Shown here in pieces: positions 1 through 6,772 of a DNA stretch of 12,503 bases. The notes beneath the pieces were generated by a model. It worked only from the letters and a program-made list of their open reading frames with translations, was not told the origin of the DNA and ran no database searches. Within the stretch, counting starts at the first letter, position 1. Every line of letters begins with the position of its first letter. The DNA is taken from assembly GCA_020216655.1 (NCBI GenBank), contig JAIWNU010000056.1, positions 1-12,503 of the forward strand. Direction: 5' to 3'. The DNA is from Treponema sp. (GTDB lineage: Bacteria > Spirochaetota > Spirochaetia > Treponematales > Breznakiellaceae). A program made the translations under genes and the position numbers.

Positions 1-225
1 GTCAGTTCCATTAATCAGTATACGGCCACCTTCGTAGCGTCCTGGAGTGGTTGGCATCCTAAGGAGGCTTGTCCCAAGGCTGGTTTTACCACAACCGGAT
101 TCACCCACAAGACCAATGGTTTCGCCGGGGTACAAGATGAAGGAAATGTCATCGATAGCCCGAACCGCACCCTTGGATGTGTGATAGTACATTTTAAGGT
201 TTTCTACCTTTAGCAAAGTTTCCAT
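1..225 (-). CDS. Opp/Dpp-type ABC transporter ATP-binding protein (OppD/DppD-like), partial, N-terminal 75 residues
   Basis: Cytoplasmic ATPase that would power the peptide-type importer encoded just upstream. The gene is cut by the left edge; only residues 1-75 are visible, read without a stop from ATG at 225. The fragment shows the usual nucleotide-binding-domain start: a first strand ([11 protein letters not shown]), then [27 protein letters not shown], with the Walker A P-loop GESGCGKT at residues 41-48. GESGCGKT is the typical form in the OppD/DppD/OppF/DppF branch. An AGAAGG-like ribosome site precedes the start. It follows the OppC-like gene by 25 bp on the same strand, so it is co-transcribed. 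Starting ...V(E)NL...Y...KGAVRAIDD fits OppD/DppD better than OppF, but the Walker B, signature and C-terminal regions lie outside the window, so the D versus F call is only probable. Confidence 0.93.
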   Translation of the reverse strand, partial: METLLKVENLKMYYHTSKGAVRAIDDISFILYPGETIGLVGESGCGKTSLGTSLLRMPTTPGRYEGGRILINGTD

Positions 226-250
226 TTCAAACCTTCTTCTGTTTTACTGC

Positions 251-1660
251 TTAGCGAGTTCTCAGTTTGGGATGCAGGATTCTATCCATAGCGAACCCAA
301 GGAACGCAAAGGTCATACCCATAATGGCAATAGCTAGTCCCGGCGGTATGACCCACCACCACAGTCCATTTAGTATAGCGTTTCCCAGCATCGCGTCGTG
401 CAGGATCTGTCCCCAAGTAACGATGGAAGCATCCCCCAAGCCCAGAAGGGAAACAGAGGATTCGTATACGATAGCGCTCGGCACCGAGAGGGCCATGGAT
501 GCAAAGGAGTAGGGGATAAGGAGGGGCGCCATGTGGTTAAAAATGATGCGTCGGTGTCCTGCACCCAGTGCCCGGGCAGCTTCGATATAGGTTTCTTCTT
601 TTATTTGGAAGGCCATGGATCGGACCGTCATGACCGAGCCGGGCCAGAAAAAGATGACCATGACGCCAATGAGGAACCAAATGCTTGGTTTAAAGACCGC
701 AGACACCACAATAAGAACCGGAAGCAGCGGAATAGACACAAAAATTTGATAGATAAATTGCATGATGGTGTCTACTATGCCGCCAAAATAGGCAGACATA
801 ATTCCGTAAAAGACCCCGATAAGGACAGAAACGGCGGATGTAAAAAGCCCGATAAAGAGGGCCCATTTAAGACCCGCCACGAGGCCTGAGAAAATATCCC
901 GTTTCATGTTATCCGTGCCGAGAAGCCCCGACACAGAGCCGGTTACCACGAGGCGGGTATCATCCATGGAAAATTGTTCACGATTTAGTACCTGGGCCTT
1001 GATAGTGAACCGGTAATCTCCTTTCAGAGCTTCAAAGGACGCGGCCATACCTTCCCGTGCCTTGTTAAACAGGATTTCTGTGCTGCGAATGCTGCCCGAG
1101 GAGATGCGGGATAAGTTCGCCTGAGCTTCGTGGAGCTTAAGGAACGCAAAAAGACTGTCCTTACTGTCATTGTTTACCGAGAACCGAACAGGGGTAGGAG
1201 AGTCGTATTCTACATACCTCTGGGATATCTGAAGGGTAGTCCCATCGGGGCGCTGGACTTCCACCGTCAAGGGGACGGAGCCCGCAAGTGTACTGTGTAC
1301 TATGATGTCGAGAGGTGCCTTGTCGGCCTTAAAGTGATATATAAAACTCTCTGTAACAAAGGTTTCGCCTTCTTCGTTGGTAAGTTCCTGCCTCGTTCCC
1401 CGATCAAGATTGGCGGTTCTGGCAGCCTTTTTCGCAGCAAAAAGATTAGACCAAACCGGCGGCGCATTGATGGGATTATCCTGCCAGTATGTGATATCCC
1501 GCCAGCGGGTATTTGCTTCTTTGAATGGAAGCAAGGGATTTTCGAAAATAGTAACAAGTAAAAAGAGGATAAGGAGGGCAAGTCCTACAAGTCCGGAACC
1601 TTCCCGACGAAACTCGGCCCAGAAATCCCGGAACCAGAAGCCCAAATCTTTTAGTTTCAT
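251..1660 (-). CDS. Opp/Dpp-type ABC transporter permease, OppC/DppC-like, with large extracytoplasmic insertion
   Basis: Inner-membrane permease subunit pairing with the OppB-like protein. At 469 aa it is much longer than the usual ~300. Residues 21-40 form the first membrane helix. The canonical block LLGTDNMKRDIFSGL, equivalent to the family's GTD-x-x-GRD, appears only at residues 247-260. About 200 residues (roughly 47-245) are therefore inserted where the family has a short loop. The core follows: membrane helices from about 264 onward, the EAA coupling motif (YIEAARALGAGHRRIIFNHM, 358-377), the SLLGLG...TWGQIL segment (404-420) and the typical C-terminal end DRILHPKLR. The insertion contains beta-rich stretches (PLTVEVQRPDGTTLQI; GDYRFTIKAQV) and probably faces the periplasm. 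The start at 1660 has a GGAGG site and overlaps the OppB-like stop by 4 bp (ATGA), indicating translational coupling. Confidence 0.95.
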   Translation of the reverse strand: MKLKDLGFWFRDFWAEFRREGSGLVGLALLILFLLVTIFENPLLPFKEANTRWRDITYWQDNPINAPPVWSNLFAAKKAARTANLDRGTRQELTNEEGETFVTESFIYHFKADKAPLDIIVHSTLAGSVPLTVEVQRPDGTTLQISQRYVEYDSPTPVRFSVNNDSKDSLFAFLKLHEAQANLSRISSGSIRSTEILFNKAREGMAASFEALKGDYRFTIKAQVLNREQFSMDDTRLVVTGSVSGLLGTDNMKRDIFSGLVAGLKWALFIGLFTSAVSVLIGVFYGIMSAYFGGIVDTIMQFIYQIFVSIPLLPVLIVVSAVFKPSIWFLIGVMVIFFWPGSVMTVRSMAFQIKEETYIEAARALGAGHRRIIFNHMAPLLIPYSFASMALSVPSAIVYESSVSLLGLGDASIVTWGQILHDAMLGNAILNGLWWWVIPPGLAIAIMGMTFAFLGFAMDRILHPKLRTR

Positions 1661-2697
1661 GCTTTGCCTCCAACTTTGATGCGGGGATCCAGGAATCCGT
1701 ATGTCAGGTCCAAAATGACAAGGCCTGCCTGATAGAGGCCAATGGTAATGGCCAGGTCTCCCATGAGAACCGGGATGTCATTTTGCTGAACCGCGATCCA
1801 GTAGAGGTTCCCGAGACCAGGCCAGGAAAATATACCTTCGAAAATAATAGAACCTGAAATCGAGCCCAAGAGGGATAAGAGAGACATGGTTATGAGGGGC
1901 GGAGCCGCAGTCCTGAGGGTGTGTCCAAAGAGTACACTGTTTTCCGGAATACCCCGCGCCCGGGCGGCCATAATGTAGTCTTCCTGAAGTATACCGAGTA
2001 CAATGTTTCGGACTACGAAAGCTAACCCCCAAAAGCCGATGAGCACCAGGGTAAGCAGGGGCAGAGCGGTATGCCACAGCATATCAAGTATATACATAAA
2101 CCCTTCAGGGGGCGGAACCGAATGAACCCCGCTGGAAGGGAATAATTTCACCACATAGACAAAAAACATGATAAGGATCATGGCTAGCCACCAGGTCGGC
2201 ATGCCGTATACAATCATGGTAACAAGGCTTGTTGTCTTGTCGAGGCTTCCGCCAGGTTTTTGAGCTTTTTTAAGACCAAGAAAAATACCGATAAGAATCT
2301 CAAAGACTGCCGCTACGGTAAACAGTATGAGCGACCGTGGAATAGCTTCTGCAATAATTGTCAGCACATCCCGTTCACCCCGGGATGACTTAATAATGGT
2401 AGATTTCCCGAAGTTAAAGGTAATTGTATCGATGGCGCGATAGACAATCCGTTCCCATATGGGCCGGTCCAGTTTGTATTTTTTAATGAGTAGTTCACGC
2501 CGTTCGTTCTGGAATTTTTGCAAGGCAGGTGCGGTAAAATTTTTGAGCCGCATCGATTCAAGACGGACCTGTTCTTCTATCTGGGACCGCATGGTGGTCT
2601 CTACGACGGAGTTGAACAGGGCTGACATAATAAAAATTAAGAGCGCATACATAAAAAGCCCCTTTAGTATGCGCTTGGTGGCAAACCACTTATACAT
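1657..2697 (-). CDS. Opp/Dpp-type ABC transporter permease, OppB/DppB-like
   Basis: Inner-membrane permease, 346 aa, a normal to slightly long size for the family. It has an N-terminal helix (about 12-32), an extracytoplasmic loop to about 118, then helices around 120-141, 155-185, 208-231, 268-285 and 310-335. The EAA-type motif is YIMAARARGIPENSVLFGHTLR (241-262). Further family signs are KLDRPIWERIV (75-85, matching the LGLDRPL..QY segment), FEGIFSWPGLGNL (286-298) and the end LDPRI. One departure: the PGDP motif usual just after helix 1 is absent and replaced by a charged, helix-prone stretch (residues 33-75). AGAGG lies 5 nt before the ATG. It overlaps the next permease by 4 bp and is separated from the upstream SBP gene by about 140 bp holding hairpins. 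Confidence 0.95.
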   Translation of the reverse strand: MYKWFATKRILKGLFMYALLIFIMSALFNSVVETTMRSQIEEQVRLESMRLKNFTAPALQKFQNERRELLIKKYKLDRPIWERIVYRAIDTITFNFGKSTIIKSSRGERDVLTIIAEAIPRSLILFTVAAVFEILIGIFLGLKKAQKPGGSLDKTTSLVTMIVYGMPTWWLAMILIMFFVYVVKLFPSSGVHSVPPPEGFMYILDMLWHTALPLLTLVLIGFWGLAFVVRNIVLGILQEDYIMAARARGIPENSVLFGHTLRTAAPPLITMSLLSLLGSISGSIIFEGIFSWPGLGNLYWIAVQQNDIPVLMGDLAITIGLYQAGLVILDLTYGFLDPRIKVGGKA

Positions 2698-2737
2698 AAA
2701 AACCTCTTTGAGCGTGCCGTGTATTGGTTATAAACAG

Positions 2738-2778
2738 AAAAAGCCAGGGCTCAAAATATCAGTTTTTTTACCCTGGCT
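2738..2778 (-). terminator. Intrinsic terminator between the SBP gene and the permease genes
   Basis: On the minus strand the arms AGCCAGGG (2778-2771) and CCCTGGCT (2749-2742) form a perfect 8-bp GC-rich stem. Inner A/T pairs (T/A runs in the loop) can extend it. It is followed at once by TTTTT (2742-2738). It lies after the SBP stop and before the OppB-like gene, so it probably ends most SBP transcripts and lets some read through. Confidence 0.75.
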
Positions 2779-2794
2779 CAAGTCCTTGTAATAA

Positions 2795-2825
2795 GGGGAC
2801 GGTCCAATCAGTTTAGGACATCCCC
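2795..2825 (-). other. Imperfect stem-loop directly after the SBP stop codon
   Basis: On the minus strand GGGGA (2825-2821 read as GGGGA) pairs with TCCCC (2799-2795). After a small internal loop, GTCC (2819-2816) pairs with GGAC (2805-2802) around a ten-base loop. It starts 13 bases after the SBP stop and is followed by a weak TTATTAC stretch. It may act as an mRNA-end stabiliser or a weak first terminator ahead of the stronger hairpin at 2738-2778. Confidence 0.4.
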
Positions 2826-2838
2826 ATTAATAAAAGTG

Positions 2839-5436
2839 TTATGGCAGCAGTACTAAAGAGGTCGGAACCACCGAGGGAGCTTCGGTGCTGAAGGCAGACT
2901 GGATAACCAGGGTATAACTACCCTCTTTGAGAGCGCCGAGGTCCTTGGCGGGAATGACAGCCTGGAAGGCTCCATCTTTAACATGCTTGGCTGTATACAC
3001 CTTTTCGGTGCCATCTGCCAAAACAAGGGTAGCAGTTACCTTGGCCTTGCTGTCCGCAGCGGTAGCGGTGTCAGCCGGATACTGGACGGCAGAGACCGCC
3101 ACATCAACGGTGACATCCTTAGCTTTGGAAGCGGTGGCGGGAACCTTTACTTCATCAATCCGGGTAAGGGTGGTCTTGAGCTTATTGGGCCAGAAGTCAG
3201 CCTTGTAGGGGTAGCTGTCCCGGAAGGCTGAAAGTTCTACATAGTTGGCGTTGTAGTCCACCTTGCTTATAAAGAAGGGGCCGTTGGAAATATAGGCGTT
3301 TCCGTAGGTGTCGATAAACTTAATAGCCGCATTGTACCGGGCAACCGCTTCTTCGGGTTTTACCCATTGCTTAATGCTGTCGGGTACATATTTGGCCTCC
3401 ACAAATTCCTGGAGCTTCGCTTTGATATCCGCAACGCAGGTTGGGTTGATGACATCCACTTCGGTAAAGGCCGGGTCGGAGCTAAAGGAATAGACTGTCC
3501 CGCTCTTGGAGCCCTCTACAACCAGTTTTGCAAGCGCTTCGGTTATTTCCCAGGAAACGAGGGTCTGCCGGCCGGGGTTGCCTGCCTTAGGAGAAGGAAC
3601 ACCGTTAGCGGCTACTCGGGCTGCATCCATGGGCCAGTTAAAGTCGTAGTAGTTGGTAAAGGATCCGTCCTTATTAAGGACACCACCCTTGCTAATGGGG
3701 AGAGTAGACTGGTACTGGGCTGCATAGGCTTCGTCATAATAGCGATCGTCTTCGCTGTCCTTGTTAGCCCATTCATAGGCAAAGGCTGTTGCATACATGA
3801 GATCTGCTATAGTAACCGGTTGTCCAGAATGCCATTTACCGTAGATATAAGATGAGGTGGCCTCTGAGTAGGATGTAAGAGTTTCGTTCTTTACATAATC
3901 ATACTGGCCGTCCCCAATATCCTTAAATTCTACACCGGATTCCCACTGCTTTGTCTTGGAGTTGTAAATCATTGCTTCTTTAGGAACCGCAATCTTACCA
4001 ACCGGTTTACCTTCAGGACCGGCCTCTACCTTGGTGCTGACTTTTTTCTCATCCCATTTTACCCGTAAGGGGGTGTCAGCCGCATCGTTCGGGGCTTCGA
4101 AGGTGGAAGGATCGGTACAGGCTTCGATGATAGCTGCGCTGTAGACATCACTAAAGCCGTCTACGCCGACCGGGTCCCAGGCGCTCATAAAGAGGCCGCC
4201 CCGGGCAGAGTATTGGGTAACCCGGAGTATCTTTTCGCCCTTGTCGTTGGCTTTTACATCGGCGGAGCGGACTGACCAGTTGTTAAGACCATCGCCGAGT
4301 CCATAGAGCATGCGGCTGTTAAAGCGGCCCTTGTTAGCTACATAGTACTGCATCTGGCTTACGAGGTAGATACGAACCGCATCTTCAAGACCCAGTTTGG
4401 TTGCCTTGAGGTTGTCGGTCCAGTATTCGTCGCTCGTGAGGAACCAGCCGTTGTAGCTCTTCTGGGCAAGCCGGTCAATTTCATCGTTTTTGTAGTTCCA
4501 GAAGCCTTCGGTTGCGCCACCAGGCATATAGCCGTAATAAGGGGCATACATCTGGGAAATGGTTACGTCCCACCAGCGGCGGGTGGCACCGGCGCCCCAG
4601 CCTTCGGTGTACATGGTCCATTCATAATCTGCAGGGTCCCCGCCGTAGACAAGCTTGCCTGCCTTAGAGCGGTCGTAGAGGAGCCGTTCTACCTTGAGGC
4701 CTGCTTTTTCAAGCTGATCTGCCACATAGTTGCCCGCAGGGAGCCGTCCGGCAGGATCATCAACCCGAATGACAAAACGGATGGTGACTGGTTTGCCTTC
4801 GTAGGTCCAGAATTGGCCGGATTTAACAAGCTTGCCCTTGTTTTCAGGAAGGGCCGCTGCGGCTTCCATGGCCTTGCTAATGTCTTCGATAGCCTTTTTC
4901 TCGTTGCCCTGGGCAGTCATACCGAGGTTAGCTGCCACAAGATTGTATTTATAAGTTCCAGGCTGGCCGGGAGTCATGGGGGTCATCATAGGCTCGCCGG
5001 TACCCTGGAGTACCTCGTCTACCAGTTTTTTCCGGTCGATAAGCCAGTTCAGAGCATAACGAACTTCCCGGATGGCCAGGGGATTGAATACTTTTTTGCC
5101 GTCCTTGGTCGTATGGACATAAGGAGCTTGGTTGGGAATAGGGTTGGTCAGGAGGGACCAAGATCCCGAGGGAACTGCATAGACGTCTAGTTTGGAAAGA
5201 TCTGCTTGGTCAATGCCTTTGTAGGTACTGCCGTTAAGGCCGGTAAAGAAAACGTCGGTTTTTCCTTCCGCCGTATCCTTAATCGCTACGGTTTGATCCA
5301 TGACGACATTGTAAATGACCTTGTCCACAATGGGACCCATTTCTTTGCTTCCGCCGGCGGTTCCGGCGCCACCGCCTGAACAGGCTGCGAGCACTACCGC
5401 TGCAGCGCCAAGGGCTGCGAACAACCTTTTCTTCAT
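2839..5436 (-). CDS. ABC transporter substrate-binding lipoprotein, family 5 (SBP_bac_5/OppA-like), motif order rotated, with C-terminal beta-sandwich-like tail
   Basis: Binding protein for the importer encoded downstream, probably for peptides or other oligomers, anchored by lipid outside the inner membrane. It has an 18-residue signal peptide with lipobox LAAC (Cys19) and a Gly/Ser linker. At 865 aa it is far longer than the usual 500-600. Family-5 motifs occur once each but in rotated order. The mature protein opens with IVDKVIYNVV...AEGKTDVFF (36-64) and VRYALNWLIDRKKLVDEVLQG (125-145), which normally lie in the middle. The usual C-terminal part comes next (NYKNDEIDRL, 314-323). Then follows the usual N-terminal part: LRVTQYS about 404, WHSGQPVTIADLMYA 535-549 (the WHDGxPVTAxDV motif), and NGPFFISKV...YVELSAFRD 718-740 (the GxGPY...LxRN segment). 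Residues ~765-865 look like an Ig/FN3-type beta domain. GGAGGA precedes ATG at 5436. Substrate cannot be read from sequence; xylo- or other oligosaccharides are also possible. Confidence 0.92.
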   Translation of the reverse strand: MKKRLFAALGAAAVVLAACSGGGAGTAGGSKEMGPIVDKVIYNVVMDQTVAIKDTAEGKTDVFFTGLNGSTYKGIDQADLSKLDVYAVPSGSWSLLTNPIPNQAPYVHTTKDGKKVFNPLAIREVRYALNWLIDRKKLVDEVLQGTGEPMMTPMTPGQPGTYKYNLVAANLGMTAQGNEKKAIEDISKAMEAAAALPENKGKLVKSGQFWTYEGKPVTIRFVIRVDDPAGRLPAGNYVADQLEKAGLKVERLLYDRSKAGKLVYGGDPADYEWTMYTEGWGAGATRRWWDVTISQMYAPYYGYMPGGATEGFWNYKNDEIDRLAQKSYNGWFLTSDEYWTDNLKATKLGLEDAVRIYLVSQMQYYVANKGRFNSRMLYGLGDGLNNWSVRSADVKANDKGEKILRVTQYSARGGLFMSAWDPVGVDGFSDVYSAAIIEACTDPSTFEAPNDAADTPLRVKWDEKKVSTKVEAGPEGKPVGKIAVPKEAMIYNSKTKQWESGVEFKDIGDGQYDYVKNETLTSYSEATSSYIYGKWHSGQPVTIADLMYATAFAYEWANKDSEDDRYYDEAYAAQYQSTLPISKGGVLNKDGSFTNYYDFNWPMDAARVAANGVPSPKAGNPGRQTLVSWEITEALAKLVVEGSKSGTVYSFSSDPAFTEVDVINPTCVADIKAKLQEFVEAKYVPDSIKQWVKPEEAVARYNAAIKFIDTYGNAYISNGPFFISKVDYNANYVELSAFRDSYPYKADFWPNKLKTTLTRIDEVKVPATASKAKDVTVDVAVSAVQYPADTATAADSKAKVTATLVLADGTEKVYTAKHVKDGAFQAVIPAKDLGALKEGSYTLVIQSAFSTEAPSVVPTSLVLLP

Positions 5437-5497
5437 GTTTTCCTCCTCTATAGCTTCAGGTTCACTCGAATGTTCATCAAGATAAACCTGTTAATCT

Positions 5498-5521
5498 ATT
5501 TTGTAACAATACTTACAAAAT
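5498..5521. promoter_or_regulatory. Operator-like perfect palindrome in the intergenic region
   Basis: ATTTTGTAA (5498-5506), six-base spacer CAATAC, TTACAAAAT (5513-5521): a perfect 9-bp inverted repeat. It covers the spacer and -10 of the predicted SBP promoter and ends on the -35. A dimeric regulator bound here would block that promoter. It also lies about 50 bp before the -35 of the divergent AI-2E-family gene. I do not recognise the cognate regulator family. Confidence 0.55.
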
Positions 5522-5526
5522 GTAAA
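5498..5526 (-). promoter_or_regulatory. Predicted sigma-70 promoter of the SBP/opp-type operon
   Basis: On the minus strand TTTACA (5526-5521; 5 of 6 to consensus) is followed by a 17-bp spacer and CAAAAT (5503-5498; 4 of 6). Transcription would begin near 5491, leaving a leader of about 55 bases before the SBP start at 5436. The spacer and the -10 box coincide with a perfect palindrome, listed separately. Confidence 0.55.
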
Positions 5527-5567
5527 GAATAGACATGAAATATTTATGAAAACAGGGCTTGGTAATC

Positions 5568-5596
5568 CTGACAAAAGAGGCCGTTTGTATCATAAT
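5568..5596 (+). promoter_or_regulatory. Predicted sigma-70 promoter of the AI-2E/fRMsr/secreted-protein operon
   Basis: CTGACA (5568-5573; 5 of 6), exactly 17 bp, then CATAAT (5591-5596; 5 of 6). The expected transcription start, about 7 bases after the -10, falls on or next to the A of the ATG at 5603. The first gene would then be translated from a leaderless or nearly leaderless mRNA. Confidence 0.6.
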
Positions 5597-5602
5597 ATCG
5601 AT

Positions 5603-6772
5603 ATGAACGATCGTTTCAGACGGTTTAATTCTGGGCGGGCAAACTTTTTCCTTGTTGCCTTTATTGCCCTGGTATTGGCCGGTGCGGTGCTGAAAATTAC
5701 CGCATCGGTGGTGCTTCAGTTTATTGTGGCTATCCTTCTTGCGTTTGTATTGGATCCTATTGTACGGCTTCTTGAAAGAATGAAAATTCCCCGGGTCCTT
5801 GCAATTATTCTGGTCATTGCGGGTATTGGAGGCGGTCTTTATCTTGCGGGTCTTATCCTGTTTAGTTCCGGAAAGACCATTCTTTCCCAGTATCCCCGGT
5901 ACGAAAAGCGGTTTCTGGAAATTTACAGCTGGATTGCAGGGTTTTTCGGCCTCCCTTATGACGAACATCGGACATTTTTAGACAACCTGTGGGGACAACT
6001 CGGGTTCCGTAATAGGGTACGGGATTATACCCTGTCTTTTACCAATGGATTTATTGAGTTCTTAAAAAGCCTCGTAATGGTGCTCCTCTTTATAGTCTTT
6101 CTGCTTCTTGAGTCTGCTCATTTGGAAGAAAAAATCGCCCTTGCCTTCGAAAATCGATTTTCCGGTAAAATTAAGAGCATTGTAGAAGCGATTGTAGCCC
6201 AGGTAAGCCGCTATCTTACGATTAAATTTTTTGTTTCCCTTGCTACGGGCATTTTCGTTGCCCTGGGCCTGGCAATCCTGAGGGTCGACTTTTGGCTGAT
6301 CTGGGGCATTATCTCCTTTATACTTAATTTTATTCCTACCATCGGGAGTCTCGCTGCGGGAGCGGGGGTTACCCTCTTTGCCCTCCTACAGTTCTGGCCT
6401 CAGGGGTGGCCCGTGGCAGGAGCTTTCGCGGTCATGCTGCTGGTTAATTTTGTGATTGGCAACATTTTTGAACCCCAAATTCAGGGGGACAATTTGGGGC
6501 TTTCTCCCTTTGTGGTTCTGGTTTCGCTGCTCGCCTGGGGGTGGCTCTGGGGTTTTACGGGCCTTGTTATCGCGGTCCCTATGACGGTTATAATCAAAAT
6601 AATCTGCGAACACATTCCCATTCTGGAGCCCGTTGCGGTACTTATTGGATCCTATAAGGATATTCAGAAGTTTAAAAAGGGAAGAGATACGCTTGGATCG
6701 ATGCAAAATGTAAAATCAGAGGAAGTACAGAATACAGAAACTATAAACAAGGAGCATCAAACCAATGATTGA
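5603..6772 (+). CDS. AI-2E family transporter (UPF0118/PerM-like membrane protein)
   Basis: Polytopic inner-membrane protein of the AI-2E family. Characterised members are variously implicated in autoinducer-2 export or ion antiport, so the substrate here is unknown. From 5603 it is 389 aa, a normal length. Helices fall at about residues 15-35, 37-55 and 65-85, followed by an amphipathic region of about 70 residues, a helix at 155-170, and a membrane-rich C-terminal half. The family signature is the region NIFEPQIQGDNLGLSPFVVLVSLLAWGWLWGFTGLVIAVP, about residues 287-325 from this start (key residues P, G, LGLSP, W, G, P). The start is uncertain. An in-frame ATG at 5546 (408 aa) and a TTG at 5585 are alternatives, and none has a convincing well-spaced ribosome site. 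I prefer 5603 because the predicted promoter lies between the ATGs. The tail is hydrophilic and overlaps the next gene by 8 bp. Confidence 0.9.
   Translation: MNDRFRRFNSGRANFFLVAFIALVLAGAVLKITASVVLQFIVAILLAFVLDPIVRLLERMKIPRVLAIILVIAGIGGGLYLAGLILFSSGKTILSQYPRYEKRFLEIYSWIAGFFGLPYDEHRTFLDNLWGQLGFRNRVRDYTLSFTNGFIEFLKSLVMVLLFIVFLLLESAHLEEKIALAFENRFSGKIKSIVEAIVAQVSRYLTIKFFVSLATGIFVALGLAILRVDFWLIWGIISFILNFIPTIGSLAAGAGVTLFALLQFWPQGWPVAGAFAVMLLVNFVIGNIFEPQIQGDNLGLSPFVVLVSLLAWGWLWGFTGLVIAVPMTVIIKIICEHIPILEPVAVLIGSYKDIQKFKKGRDTLGSMQNVKSEEVQNTETINKEHQTND

Noticed and set aside
398..889. 163-residue open frame on the plus strand
   Set aside because: Antisense to the conserved membrane core of the OppC-like permease; its composition is that of a reverse complement of hydrophobic helices.
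2839..5436. Reading the 865-residue protein as two fused complete SBPs
   Set aside because: Each family motif occurs only once and the halves are complementary rather than repeated, which fits a circular permutation better.
5498..5521. GlnR/TnrA nitrogen box (TGTNA-N7-TNACA)
   Set aside because: The half-sites TGTAA and TTACA are separated by six bases, not seven, so the site does not fit that consensus.
5513..5968. 151-residue open frame on the minus strand
   Set aside because: Antisense to the AI-2E-family gene; very rich in Lys/Asn/Cys/His with no domain or ribosome site, typical of a shadow frame.
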